Part shown: positions 45,462 to 55,529 of the stretch, in pieces
How positions within the stretch are numbered: the stretch's first letter is position 1
How the letters are laid out: every line of letters starts with the position of its first letter
NCBI RefSeq assembly: GCF_019443425.1
Contig: NZ_CP080382.1
Span: 3,819,677 to 3,883,676 of the forward strand
Origin: Arthrobacter sp. PAMC25284
GTDB lineage: Bacteria > Actinomycetota > Actinomycetes > Actinomycetales > Micrococcaceae
DNA: 64,000 nucleotides
Direction of reading: 5' to 3'
Notes under the pieces: model-generated
What the model saw: the letters and a program-made list of their open reading frames with translations, nothing else
What the model was told of the DNA's origin: nothing
The model's database searches: none
Made by a program: the position numbers and the translations under genes

Positions 45462-45939
45462 CCTGATATGGATCGCTGGCCTACGGGCCGCCTATTGTCC
45501 ACGGCAGCGCGCCTTGTAGAACACTCCTGGAACGAAAAGCTGGGGGCTATTGGCCTGACCCACGCCGGCGTTATCGCCATGGAGGTGTTGTCCGCCAACG
45601 GACCCATGACGCAGGCTCAGCTGGCCCACCTTGTCCGCGTCCAGGCGCAAACCATGGGGAAGACGCTGAGCCGGTTGGAGGCGCACGGCCATATTTCCCG
45701 GCAACGGAGCGACTCGGACCGCCGGAGCCAGGTGGTGTCGCTGACCGACCGCGGCCGCGAGGCAGTTGGCGAAGCCGCCGATATGGAGCGCTCGGTTCTT
45801 GCTGCAACGTCGATAGACCCGGACGTTCTGCGCCAGGAGCTGCAGTCCGTCGTCCGGGTGCTTGCGATCAGGGGCCTCTGCGGACCTCAAGATCGTCGTC
45901 GACGCCGGATCAGACACCGCGGCCGGGTCCTCTGCCTGA
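45459..45939 (+). CDS. MarR family transcriptional regulator, probable one-base frameshift near the 3' end
   Basis: A winged-helix regulator with GPMTQAQLAHLVRVQAQTMGKTLSRLEAHGHISRQRSDSDRRSQVVSLTDRGREAV. The simple reading frame runs to 46076, across a terminator, with an arginine-rich tail foreign to the family. Removing one G from the run at 45871-45874 (CAGGGGCCTC) switches to a frame ending DLKIVVDAGSDTAAGSSA and a stop at 45937, giving 159 residues. I prefer this version because it ends before the terminator and the site again abuts GGCC. Divergent from the bcp peroxidase gene, which it may regulate in response to oxidants. Confidence 0.8.
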
Positions 45940-46024
45940 GCCAGCCGCTTCGGGCGGCCGCCGTCACGTCCCGACTGTGGACGGACGGGCTGCGGGTCCA
46001 GTCCGAGAACCTGCAGAAGACATC

Positions 46025-46059
46025 CAGCAGAAGGCCCCTCAGTGAGGGGCCTTCTGCTG
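46025..46059 (+). terminator. Terminator downstream of marR
   Basis: A 16-bp perfect stem (46025-46040 with 46044-46059) with a 3-nt loop. Its position inside the uncorrected marR frame supports the earlier stop at 45937. Confidence 0.7.
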
Positions 46060-46085
46060 TTCGGGGCAGAAGTTAATGGGCAAAA

Positions 46086-46133
46086 CAAAACCCCGCCTTG
46101 GCCAGCCGCTAGGCCGGTGAAGACGGGGTTTTG
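46086..46133. terminator. Terminator downstream of tRNA-Lys
   Basis: Arms CAAAACCCCG (46086-46095) and CGGGGTTTTG (46124-46133), with further pairing of TTGGCC and GGCCGG inside. On the minus strand it lies just beyond the tRNA 3' end. Confidence 0.65.
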
Positions 46134-46139
46134 ACTGAG

Positions 46140-46215
46140 TGGTGCACCCCCCGGGACTCGAACCCGGAACCCATTGATTAAGAGTCAATTGCTCTGCCAG
46201 TTGAGCTAGAGGTGC
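46140..46215 (-). tRNA. tRNA-Lys (anticodon CUU)
   Basis: On the minus strand, acceptor GCACCTC pairs with GGGGTGC with one wobble pair. The D arm has AGCTCAACTGGCAGAG. The anticodon stem ATTGA/TCAAT holds loop CTCTTAA, anticodon CTT. The T arm is CCGGGTTCGAGTCCCGG. The 3' CCA is encoded (46142-46140). Confidence 0.95.
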
Positions 46216-46331
46216 ATCTGTTGTTCTTGTTCAGCGCGGGTTTTGTTTCCCTCGTTGTTCTCCGCAACGACATGAAACTCTACACGAGAATTGGTGTTGT
46301 GTGAAATCGGCTCCGCGGGCCTGCTCCTGCG

Positions 46332-47477
46332 TCACTTTGACGGGTCCAAAATCAGCACGAAATCAGGGTTTTTGTTGTTGCTCAGGACCCACAGCAGGCC
46401 GTCCGGGGCCCGTGTGACGCCGCGCAGCCGCCCGTAGGTTCCTGTGAAATGGGCCACAGGATCGGCGGCGAATTCCCCGTTCAATGGGACGACCCACAGC
46501 CGCTGACCGCGCAGGGCGCCCACGTAGGCGGTGTCGCCTGCGATTTCCAGACCGCTGGGAGAGGACTCCGCCGTCGAGGGCCACACCACTTTCGCGTCGA
46601 GAAAACCGGGGCGATGCGGGGCTCCAGTGACTTCGGGCCAGCCGTAGTTTCCGCCGGGGACGATTAAATTGAGTTCATCGTTGACCTCCGGGCCGAATTC
46701 GCTGGACCACAACCGCCCGGCACTGTCCCAGGCAAGGCCCTGCACGTTGCGGTGGCCCAGGCTGTAGACGGGATTGTCGCCGAAAGGATTCCCGGGGGCA
46801 GGATCGCCGTCCGGCGTGAGCCGCAGGATCTTCCCGCCCAGGGCGTTCCTGTCCTGTGGCTGGTCGCGGCGTTGCGAATCGCCCGTTCCCACATAGAGGA
46901 AGCCGTCCGGGCCAAAGCGGATCCTGCCGCCGTTATGCGTTCGGGCCTTCGGGATCCCGGTAAACACAATGTCCGGGGGGCCGAGGATGAGTTGCTGCCC
47001 GCTGCCTTCGAGGCGAAGGCGGGCGATCCGGTTGTCATCGGCCGCCGTGAAATAGGCGTAGAGGTAACGGTCCTGCCCGAAATCCGGGGACAGCGCAATG
47101 CCCAGCAGCCCGCCTTCGCCGCCAGGGACGACGCCGGGTACCTGGCCGATCGTCGCTGCCGGCGCGCTGCCTGCCCCACCGTTGCCGGCCGAGGCGCCGG
47201 GAAGGGATTTGAGCAACGCTGTGTCGCGTTCGCTGATGACGGCAGTGCCGTCCGGCAGGAACACGGTGGACCAGGGCAGTTGCAGCCCGGCGTCGATCGT
47301 CCCGATGACCGCTGGCGGGGCCGGGCCCTGGGCTGCCGTGCTGCCGCCTGTACCGGCAGGTACGGACCCGTTCCCGGTGCAGCCGGCGAGGACGAGCGAG
47401 ACCGCCACTGCTGCGGCGCTCCGGCCCAGCCGCCGGCACACGTGGCCAGGGTCTGCAAGGGTCATCGGATTCGCCAT
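46332..47477 (-). CDS. PQQ-dependent sugar dehydrogenase, lipoprotein
   Basis: A 381-residue secreted lipoprotein with lipobox LVLAGC (Cys33). It has the soluble glucose/aldose dehydrogenase beta-propeller motifs LPWSTVFLPDGTAVISERD, GGEGGLLGIALSPDF, RTHNGGRIRFGPDGFLYVGTGD, NPVYSLGHRNVQGLAWD, SSEFGPEVNDELNLI and GGNYGWPEV. Such enzymes oxidise sugars outside the cytoplasm with PQQ; no PQQ synthesis genes are in the window. Start at 47477 or ATG 47465. Confidence 0.9.
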   Translation of the reverse strand: MANPMTLADPGHVCRRLGRSAAAVAVSLVLAGCTGNGSVPAGTGGSTAAQGPAPPAVIGTIDAGLQLPWSTVFLPDGTAVISERDTALLKSLPGASAGNGGAGSAPAATIGQVPGVVPGGEGGLLGIALSPDFGQDRYLYAYFTAADDNRIARLRLEGSGQQLILGPPDIVFTGIPKARTHNGGRIRFGPDGFLYVGTGDSQRRDQPQDRNALGGKILRLTPDGDPAPGNPFGDNPVYSLGHRNVQGLAWDSAGRLWSSEFGPEVNDELNLIVPGGNYGWPEVTGAPHRPGFLDAKVVWPSTAESSPSGLEIAGDTAYVGALRGQRLWVVPLNGEFAADPVAHFTGTYGRLRGVTRAPDGLLWVLSNNKNPDFVLILDPSK

Positions 47478-47518
47478 CTCGTCAGGGTCCGCGACGGGGC
47501 CGTCCGCGGGGCTTCCGG

Positions 47519-48565
47519 CTACCGGCGGTTCCGGCGCGGGGGCCTGAAGCCGGCCGCCTCGGCGTGGGCGGGGGAGAGGAACCAGACCTCCGCGCGGGTT
47601 TCTTCGAACGAGGGGCTGGACTCGTCGTGGTAGGTCATCGAGGAGGCGTCGCCCTTGACTGAGAAGCCATCGGGTCCGCTGCCGTTGGCAGCGGGTGCGG
47701 CTGATCCCTCGCCGTAGGGCTGCTCAACCGCGAGATGGCCTGCAGGTTCTGCTGGCTGCACCGTCGGCTCCGCCGGCTGATCTGCAGGCCCGGCGGTGTG
47801 GCCGACGGGCTCGGCCGTGTGACTCGCAAATGACTCGGCGGCTGCCGAGGACTGCGTCGTTTGCAGGATTTCAGCTTCCGCCAGCGGGGCCTTCGCCGCG
47901 CTGTCACGTGTATGGTCTCCGGCCGTGGTCGAGACTGCCGCCGGTCCGGCAGCCGGGGTCGAGGCTGCCGACGCAGGGGCGGGTCCGTCCCCGGCTTGCT
48001 CCGGGGTCTCCGCTGCGGCGGACTCCGCCCCGGGCAGGGTCGGTGCGTGGGGTTCTGTGTATTCCGGATGGTGGACCGGGACGTGGGCGTCCGGTTCGGC
48101 GCGGGATTCGTTCGGCGCCTCGGCCGCGGCCCCGACCGGAGCAGCCTCCGCTGCGGCGGATTCCGCCCCGGGCAGGGTCGGTGCATGGGGTTCGGTGTAT
48201 TCCGGATGGTGGACCGGGGCGTGGGCCTCCGGTTTCGTGCGGGCGTCCGGTTCCACGCTGGGTGCGGCGGACGCATCAGCCGTAACAGCATCAACCCCGA
48301 CAGCATCAGCCCTGACCGCTGCAACCGCGTCGGCTTCAGCTTCCGGCTGCCTTGTTCCGTGCGGCGCTTCTGCTGCTGCGCCCCCAGCCGGCACGGAGGC
48401 TGCAGCGGGCGCGGTGGATGCCGGCTCGCCGGGCCCGGACGTGGGAGCAGGGGAGCCGGCGGTGGCGCTCAAGTCTGCGCCGGTGCGGGAGTTGTTGCGG
48501 TTCAGCAGCCACCACACGACGGCGACGATGACGACGATGACGATCAGCCAGACGATCCAATCCAT
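47519..48565 (-). CDS. Sunset-domain membrane protein (ArfC-like C-terminus) with repetitive linker
   Basis: A 348-residue protein. It starts with one membrane helix (WIVWLIVIVVIVAVVWWLL). A long Ala/Pro/Glu-rich linker follows, with a perfect internal repeat, HHPEYTEPHAPTLPGAESAAAE, near residues 117-138 and 163-184. The C-terminus, GFSVKGDASSMTYHDESSPSFEETRAEVWFLSPAHAEAAGFRPPR, resembles the sunset domain described in ArfC channel-accessory proteins of Actinobacteria. Function is unknown. The start has AAGGA upstream. It shares an upstream region with the divergent lysR gene. Confidence 0.7.
   Translation of the reverse strand: MDWIVWLIVIVVIVAVVWWLLNRNNSRTGADLSATAGSPAPTSGPGEPASTAPAAASVPAGGAAAEAPHGTRQPEAEADAVAAVRADAVGVDAVTADASAAPSVEPDARTKPEAHAPVHHPEYTEPHAPTLPGAESAAAEAAPVGAAAEAPNESRAEPDAHVPVHHPEYTEPHAPTLPGAESAAAETPEQAGDGPAPASAASTPAAGPAAVSTTAGDHTRDSAAKAPLAEAEILQTTQSSAAAESFASHTAEPVGHTAGPADQPAEPTVQPAEPAGHLAVEQPYGEGSAAPAANGSGPDGFSVKGDASSMTYHDESSPSFEETRAEVWFLSPAHAEAAGFRPPRRNRR
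48012..48232 (-). repeat. Direct repeat within the sunset-domain gene
   Basis: Two 83-bp copies (48012-48094 and 48150-48232) offset by 138 bp, nearly identical in DNA and encoding the repeated HHPEYTEPHAPTLPG segment. They probably arose by a recent in-frame duplication of 46 codons. Confidence 0.8.
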
Positions 48566-48736
48566 AGCAAAGTCCTTCTGTCGTTAAGGCGGTTGCAGTT
48601 GCTTGACGTTACGACGCGCCCCAGCAGCCTGTCCACCCTTGGAGGACGCACCCGCGGTTGTGGGGCGGGCGCCGGATCAGCCGCAGCGACTGCCGGAGTG
48701 TGTGTAGTAACCGGGAACGGTGCCGGGTCCGCCGTG

Positions 48737-48751
48737 TAGCCTCGCTTCATG
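48737..48751 (+). promoter_or_regulatory. Leaderless promoter of lysR
   Basis: TAGCCT at 48737-48742 lies 6 nt before ATG 48749 with no Shine-Dalgarno sequence. Confidence 0.5.
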
Positions 48752-49717
48752 GATTTCAAGCGACTGCGGATACTCCGCGAGCTCTCCGAACGGGGCACTG
48801 TCGGCGCCACGGCCGAGGCTTTGAAGGTGACGCCTTCGGCCGTGTCCCAGCAGCTCAAAACCCTCCAGCAGGAACTCGGTGTCGTCCTGGTGGAGAAGTC
48901 AGGCCGTGGTGTGCGGCTTACGGAAGCGGGACTGGCCATGGCCGGCGCCGCAGCCGACCTCTCGACGGCGGTGGCGCGCGCGGAAGCCACGATCGACCTG
49001 TACCGGCACGGGCGGCAGACCCACGTCAGGGCCGCTTTCTTCCCCAGCGCGGCAGAAATGTTCTTGCCGGGCCTACTGCACCGGACGAAAGAAATCGACG
49101 GACTCCACTTCGAAGCGCACTTCCAGGACCCGGCCGTTGCCGGATTCGCAGGTCTGACGGCGGACTATGACATCGTGATCGCCCACAGCGTCGATGGCGC
49201 GGACGTGTTCGCCCGCCGAGGCCTCACGGTGGTGCCGCTGCTGGAGGAACCGCTGGACGTGGCACTGCCGGTCGGCCATCCGCTGGCGGAGAAGGAAGCG
49301 CTGACTGCAGCGGACGTCGTGGCCTACCCCTGGATGGGAATGCCGGAGGGGTTTCCCTTCGATACGGTCGTGCGCCGGATCGAACTCCAGGCCGACACTC
49401 CAGTGTTCCGGGCCCAGCTCTTTCCCGATCTGCGGGTGCTGGAAGCGCTGGTCAGTGCCGGGCACGGACTGACAGTGCTGCCCCGTTTTACGGCGCTCCG
49501 GAACCAGGACCGCGGCTTCGTTCTCCGTCCGCTGGAAGGTCTGGAGGCGAGCCGGATCATCGTCGCCCTGGCGCGCCCCGATGTTGCCGCCCGGACGACC
49601 ATCCAGCTGGTTCTGGCCATGCTGGTTGCCGAGGCGCAGTCGGTCGCCGCGGCTCCCGGTTTGAGTGATCCGCCTCACGATGAGGGGCAAAACCAAGAAC
49701 GAAGGTCCAAAATGTGA
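48749..49717 (+). CDS. LysR family transcriptional regulator
   Basis: A 322-residue regulator. The N-terminal helix-turn-helix is FKRLRILRELSERGTVGATAEALKVTPSAVSQQLKTLQQELGVVLVEKSGRGVRLT. The C-terminal substrate-binding domain has VALPVGHPLAE, AYPWMGMPEGFPFDTVVRR and VSAGHGLTVLPRF. Its 3' end overlaps the operator-like sequence at 49705-49723, and ilvD follows 98 nt later. It may control branched-chain amino acid genes, but this is only positional. Confidence 0.9.
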   Translation: MDFKRLRILRELSERGTVGATAEALKVTPSAVSQQLKTLQQELGVVLVEKSGRGVRLTEAGLAMAGAAADLSTAVARAEATIDLYRHGRQTHVRAAFFPSAAEMFLPGLLHRTKEIDGLHFEAHFQDPAVAGFAGLTADYDIVIAHSVDGADVFARRGLTVVPLLEEPLDVALPVGHPLAEKEALTAADVVAYPWMGMPEGFPFDTVVRRIELQADTPVFRAQLFPDLRVLEALVSAGHGLTVLPRFTALRNQDRGFVLRPLEGLEASRIIVALARPDVAARTTIQLVLAMLVAEAQSVAAAPGLSDPPHDEGQNQERRSKM

Positions 49718-49723
49718 GACGGA
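49705..49723 (+). promoter_or_regulatory. Operator-like sequence upstream of ilvD
   Basis: A 19-nt sequence, GTCCAAAATGTGAGACGGA, that recurs upstream of the ilvB leader (51599-51617) with 16 of 19 bases identical. It lies 92 nt before the ilvD start. Confidence 0.55.
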
Positions 49724-49802
49724 TGTCCATTATTTGGTCGAAATATTCAGGAAATCGGCCTTAATCCGGCGGGCCCGGTCGCTGGCACCTTCCGCAGAGC
49801 CC

Positions 49803-49818
49803 TAGACTTTGACCCATG
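49803..49818 (+). promoter_or_regulatory. Leaderless promoter of ilvD
   Basis: TAGACT at 49803-49808 is 7 nt before ATG 49816. No ribosome site is present. Confidence 0.55.
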
Positions 49819-51537
49819 AGTGAGGACACCCAAACAGCGACAGAAACCACGCCGGACATCAAGCCCCGCAGCCGGGTCGTTACCGACGGAATCCATGCTG
49901 CCCCAGCGCGTGGCATGTTCCGCGCGATCGGTATGGGCGACGATGACTTCGCCAAGCCCCAGATTGGCGTGGCCAGCTCCTGGAACGAAATCACTCCCTG
50001 CAACCTGTCGTTGAACAGGCTGGCCCAGGCCGTCAAGGAAGGCGTCCACGCCGGCGGCGGATTCCCGATGCAGTTCGGGACGATCTCCGTTTCCGACGGC
50101 ATCTCGATGGGACACGAGGGCATGCACTTCTCCCTCGTGTCCCGCGAAGTCATCGCCGACTCGGTCGAGACCGTCATGCAGGCCGAGCGGATCGACGGCT
50201 CGGTCCTCCTGGCCGGCTGCGACAAATCGCTCCCGGGCATGCTCATGGCAGCCGCCCGCCTGGACCTCGCCGCCGTCTTCCTCTATGCCGGCTCCATCAT
50301 GCCGGGCTGGGTCAAGCTCGAGGACGGATCCGAGAAGGAAGTCACCCTGATCGACGCGTTCGAGGCCGTTGGCGCCTGCGCCGCGGGCAAGATGAGCCTT
50401 GGGGACCTGGAGCGCATCGAAAAGGCTATTTGCCCGGGTGAAGGCGCCTGTGGCGGCATGTACACCGCCAATACGATGGCCTGCATCGGCGAGGCCATGG
50501 GTATGTCACTGCCTGGTTCCGCTGCACCGCCTTCGGCGGACCGCCGCCGCGACGACTTCGCCCGCAAGTCCGGCGAGGCCGTCGTCAACCTGCTGCGCAA
50601 GGGCATCACGGCCCGCGACATCATGACCAAGAAGGCTTTCGAGAATGCGATTGCCGTCACCATGGCCTTTGGCGGCTCCACCAATGCGGTGCTGCACCTG
50701 CTGGCAATTGCCCGTGAAGCGGAAGTCGAGCTGAGCCTGGATGACTTCAACCGGATCGGTGACAAGATCCCGCACCTGGGCGACCTGAAGCCCTTCGGCC
50801 GTTACGTCATGACCGACGTCGACAAGATTGGCGGCGTGCCGGTCATCATGAAGGCCCTGCTCGACGCCGGTCTGCTGCACGGTGATTGCCTTACCGTCAC
50901 GGGCAAGACGGTCGCGGAAAACCTGTCCACGATCAACCCGCCGGACCTGGACGGCAAGATCCTGCGTGCCATGGACAATCCCATCCACAAGACCGGCGGC
51001 ATCACGATCCTGCACGGCTCGATGGCCCCGGAAGGCGCCGTGGTCAAGACTGCCGGCTTCGACGCCGACGTCTTTGAGGGCTCGGCCCGCGTCTTTGAAC
51101 GCGAAAAGGGCGCCCTGGACGCCCTGGACAGGGGCGAGATCCACAAGGGTGACGTCGTCGTCATCCGCTACGAGGGACCCAAGGGCGGACCCGGCATGCG
51201 CGAAATGCTCGCCATTACCGGGGCCATCAAGGGCGCCGGCCTGGGGAAGGACGTCCTGCTGCTGACCGACGGCCGGTTCTCCGGCGGCACCACGGGACTG
51301 TGCATCGGCCACGTTGCCCCCGAGGCGGCCGACGGCGGACCCATCGCCTTCGTCAAGGACGGCGACCGGATCCGTGTCGATATCGCGGCCCGGTCCTTTG
51401 ACCTGTTGGTGGACGATTCCGAGCTCGAGGCCCGCAAGGAAGGCTGGCAGCCGCTGCCCGCGAAGTTCACCAAGGGCGTGCTCGCCAAGTACGCCAAGCT
51501 CGTTCACAGCGCCTCCACCGGCGCCTACTGCGGGTAG
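49816..51537 (+). CDS. ilvD: Dihydroxy-acid dehydratase
   Basis: A 573-residue Fe-S enzyme that dehydrates 2,3-dihydroxy acids to 2-oxo acids in valine, isoleucine and leucine synthesis. Motifs are [44 protein letters not shown] (cluster cysteine), [20 protein letters not shown] and [19 protein letters not shown]. Length is normal. The gene precedes the ilvBNC leader and is probably transcribed separately, because an independent promoter and operator lie upstream. The window has the whole path from pyruvate to 2-oxoisovalerate (ilvB, N, C, D). Confidence 0.96.
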   Translation: MSEDTQTATETTPDIKPRSRVVTDGIHAAPARGMFRAIGMGDDDFAKPQIGVASSWNEITPCNLSLNRLAQAVKEGVHAGGGFPMQFGTISVSDGISMGHEGMHFSLVSREVIADSVETVMQAERIDGSVLLAGCDKSLPGMLMAAARLDLAAVFLYAGSIMPGWVKLEDGSEKEVTLIDAFEAVGACAAGKMSLGDLERIEKAICPGEGACGGMYTANTMACIGEAMGMSLPGSAAPPSADRRRDDFARKSGEAVVNLLRKGITARDIMTKKAFENAIAVTMAFGGSTNAVLHLLAIAREAEVELSLDDFNRIGDKIPHLGDLKPFGRYVMTDVDKIGGVPVIMKALLDAGLLHGDCLTVTGKTVAENLSTINPPDLDGKILRAMDNPIHKTGGITILHGSMAPEGAVVKTAGFDADVFEGSARVFEREKGALDALDRGEIHKGDVVVIRYEGPKGGPGMREMLAITGAIKGAGLGKDVLLLTDGRFSGGTTGLCIGHVAPEAADGGPIAFVKDGDRIRVDIAARSFDLLVDDSELEARKEGWQPLPAKFTKGVLAKYAKLVHSASTGAYCG

Positions 51538-51598
51538 TGCCGATCCTGCGGCGGCGGTCATCCGGCCACCGCCGCAAGATCACTCAGTGGACAATGAT

Positions 51599-51617
51599 GT
51601 CCACATCGTGAGACGGA
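51599..51617 (+). promoter_or_regulatory. Operator-like sequence upstream of the ilvB leader
   Basis: GTCCACATCGTGAGACGGA, matching the ilvD copy. It overlaps a palindrome (GTGGAC-AATGAT-GTCCAC, 51587-51604), and a GTCTCA at 51638-51643 makes a wider inverted repeat with TGAGAC (51609-51614) flanking the -35 box TTGACA (51629-51634). Confidence 0.6.
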
Positions 51618-51628
51618 AGGTGGGCTCG

Positions 51629-51658
51629 TTGACACCTGTCTCACCCAGAGGGAACACT
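51629..51658 (+). promoter_or_regulatory. Promoter of the ilvBNC leader transcript
   Basis: TTGACA (51629-51634) and AACACT (51653-51658), spaced 18 nt. The -10 is weak and lies 6 nt before the leader-peptide ATG, so the leader may be translated from a very short or leaderless 5' end; AGAGGGA also lies upstream. Confidence 0.5.
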
Positions 51659-51664
51659 GAACGC

Positions 51665-51739
51665 ATGATCAAGTTCGTAACCGCCGGCGTCACAGCAGTT
51701 GACATCACCGTCGTACTCACCAAGCGCGTGGCTCAATAG
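51665..51739 (+). CDS. ilvB leader peptide (transcription attenuation)
   Basis: A 24-codon [27 protein letters not shown] split across 51665-51739, with six Val, two Ile and one Leu (9 of 24 branched-chain residues). It is followed by the hairpin terminator at 51768-51806 and then ilvB. This is the arrangement of a ribosome-mediated attenuator sensing charged tRNA-Val/Ile/Leu. It is not long enough for routine gene calling. Confidence 0.75.
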   Translation: MIKFVTAGVTAVDITVVLTKRVAQ

Positions 51740-51767
51740 CCGGTACTGGTAACGAACCATCACGCGC

Positions 51768-51806
51768 AACCCCTCGAAGAGCCGATCAGGCTGAGGGGTT
51801 TTTTTA
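51768..51806 (+). terminator. Attenuator terminator before ilvB
   Basis: Stem AACCCCTC (51768-51775) with GAGGGGTT (51793-51800), inner pairing AGCC/GGCT, and a run of Ts. It lies 28 nt past the leader-peptide stop and 76 nt before ilvB. Confidence 0.85.
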
Positions 51807-51882
51807 TTCCCGCAACATACGCAGCACCAGCACCATACCGATCGCAGAAGATCCACCAGTAGATCCCCAAAGGAAGAGTCCG

Positions 51883-53781
51883 ATGAGCAAAGGATCGCCG
51901 ATCAGCCCCTCGCTGATGGCCTCAAAGTCCGCTGGAGCCCACAAGGCTTCGGAACGCGTCGACCGTGCGGCTGATGCCGCCGTCGACACTGCCGCCGTCT
52001 CTCCTGTCCTTGGGCCGAACAACGTCGTACCCCCGACGGTGATGACCGGCTCGCAAGCAATCGTCCGCGCGCTCGAAGAACTCGGCGTCGACGACATCTT
52101 TGGTTTGCCCGGTGGCGCGATCCTGCCCACCTATGACCCTCTGATGGCTTCCCGAATGAACCACATTCTGGTCCGTCACGAGCAGGGAGCCGGCCACGCC
52201 GCGCAAGGCTATGCCATGGTCACCGGACGGGTCGGCGTCTGCATCGCCACCTCCGGCCCCGGTGCCACCAACCTCGTTACCGCCATCATGGACGCCCACA
52301 TGGACTCCGTGCCGATGGTCGCCATTACCGGACAGGTCTCCAGCGGAGTCATCGGCACCGATGCGTTCCAGGAGGCGGACATCGTCGGCATCACCATGCC
52401 AATCACGAAGCACTCCTTCCTGGTCACGGACCCGAACGACATCCCGCACGTGATGGCCGAGGCTTTCCACCTGGCGTCCACCGGCCGTCCCGGTCCCGTC
52501 CTCGTGGACATCGCGAAGGATGCCCAGCAGGGCGAAATGACCTTCTCGTGGCCGCCCAAGATCGACCTCCCGGGCTACCATCCGGTACTTCGTGGCCACA
52601 GCAAGCAGCTCCGCGAGGCCGCCCGGCTGATTGCGGCCGCCGTCAAGCCCGTGCTCTATGTGGGCGGCGGAGTGGTCAAGTCCCATGCCGCAGCGGAACT
52701 GCGTGAACTCGCCGAGCTGACCGGCGCCCCTGTGGTCACCACCCTGATGGCCCGCGGCGTGTTCCCGGACTCGCACCCGCAGCACGTGGGCATGCCCGGT
52801 ATGCACGGGACCGTGTCTGCCGTGACCGCCCTGCAACAGTCCGATCTGCTGATCACGCTTGGAGCGCGCTTCGATGACCGGGTGACCGGCATCCTGAAGT
52901 CCTTCGCCCCCTACGCCAAGGTCATCCACGCCGACATCGACCCCGCGGAAATCTCCAAGAACCGCACGGCCGACGTGCCGATTGTTGGTTCGGTCGAGGA
53001 GATCATTCCGGAACTGACTGAAGCCGTCCGACTCCAGTTCGAGGCAGCCGGAACCCCTGACCTGACGAGCTGGTGGGCCTTCCTGAACAACCTCAAGGAG
53101 ACCTACCCGCTGGGCTGGACGGAACCGGAGGACGGCCTGAGCGCCCCGCAGCGCGTGATCGAACGTATCGGTGCCCTCACCGGACCGGAAGGCGTCTACG
53201 TCGCAGGCGTTGGCCAGCACCAGATGTGGGCCGCCCAGTTCATCAAATACGAGCGTCCGCACGCCTGGCTTAACTCCGGCGGGGCCGGCACCATGGGCTA
53301 CGCCGTCCCGGCGGCCATGGGCGCCAAGGTCGGCAACCCGGACCGGGTGGTCTGGGCGATCGACGGCGACGGCTGCTTCCAGATGACCAACCAGGAGCTC
53401 GCCACCTGCGCGATCAACAAGATTCCGATCAAGGTTGCTGTTATCAACAACTCCTCGCTCGGTATGGTGCGCCAGTGGCAGACCCTGTTCTATGAGGGCC
53501 GTTATTCCAACACGGACCTGAATACCGGCCATGACACCGTCCGCATCCCGGACTTCGTCAAGCTGGCGGACGCCTACGGCTGCGCTTCCTTCCGCTGCGA
53601 GCGGGATGAGGATATCGACGCCACCATCCAGAAGGCACTGGCCATTAACGACCGCCCGGTGGTCATTGACTTCGTCGTAAGCCCCAACTCCATGGTGTGG
53701 CCAATGGTCCCCGCCGGAGTCAGCAACGACCAGATCCAGGTTGCCCGCAACATGACCCCGGAATGGGAAGAGGAGGACTGA
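51883..53781 (+). CDS. ilvB: Acetolactate synthase, large subunit
   Basis: A 632-residue thiamine-diphosphate enzyme making acetolactate or acetohydroxybutyrate. Motifs are [33 protein letters not shown] (catalytic Glu in [13 protein letters not shown]), [33 protein letters not shown], and the TPP motif [36 protein letters not shown] 51883 has AAAGGAAGAG upstream. An N-terminal extension of about 45 residues precedes the conserved core. Co-transcribed with ilvN and ilvC. Confidence 0.96.
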   Translation: MSKGSPISPSLMASKSAGAHKASERVDRAADAAVDTAAVSPVLGPNNVVPPTVMTGSQAIVRALEELGVDDIFGLPGGAILPTYDPLMASRMNHILVRHEQGAGHAAQGYAMVTGRVGVCIATSGPGATNLVTAIMDAHMDSVPMVAITGQVSSGVIGTDAFQEADIVGITMPITKHSFLVTDPNDIPHVMAEAFHLASTGRPGPVLVDIAKDAQQGEMTFSWPPKIDLPGYHPVLRGHSKQLREAARLIAAAVKPVLYVGGGVVKSHAAAELRELAELTGAPVVTTLMARGVFPDSHPQHVGMPGMHGTVSAVTALQQSDLLITLGARFDDRVTGILKSFAPYAKVIHADIDPAEISKNRTADVPIVGSVEEIIPELTEAVRLQFEAAGTPDLTSWWAFLNNLKETYPLGWTEPEDGLSAPQRVIERIGALTGPEGVYVAGVGQHQMWAAQFIKYERPHAWLNSGGAGTMGYAVPAAMGAKVGNPDRVVWAIDGDGCFQMTNQELATCAINKIPIKVAVINNSSLGMVRQWQTLFYEGRYSNTDLNTGHDTVRIPDFVKLADAYGCASFRCERDEDIDATIQKALAINDRPVVIDFVVSPNSMVWPMVPAGVSNDQIQVARNMTPEWEEED

Positions 53782-53783
53782 AC

Positions 53784-55413
<1,630 letters not shown>

Positions 55414-55423
55414 GCTTAACCCG

Positions 55424-55468
55424 GCAGGGAAGCCGGACACCATACTGGGGTCCGGCTTCCCTGCTTTT
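55424..55468 (+). terminator. Terminator downstream of ilvC
   Basis: A 15-bp perfect stem (55424-55438 with 55450-55464) followed by TTTT. Confidence 0.9.
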
Positions 55469-55529
55469 CAGCGTCAACCGTTTCACCAATATCCGCGCCT
55501 GTTATACAAGAGAGCTAAAGAGGTCACCG

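Noticed and set aside
45940..46076. C-terminal extension of the MarR protein
   Set aside because: It crosses a perfect terminator, is arginine-rich and unlike the family; a one-base correction gives an earlier natural end.
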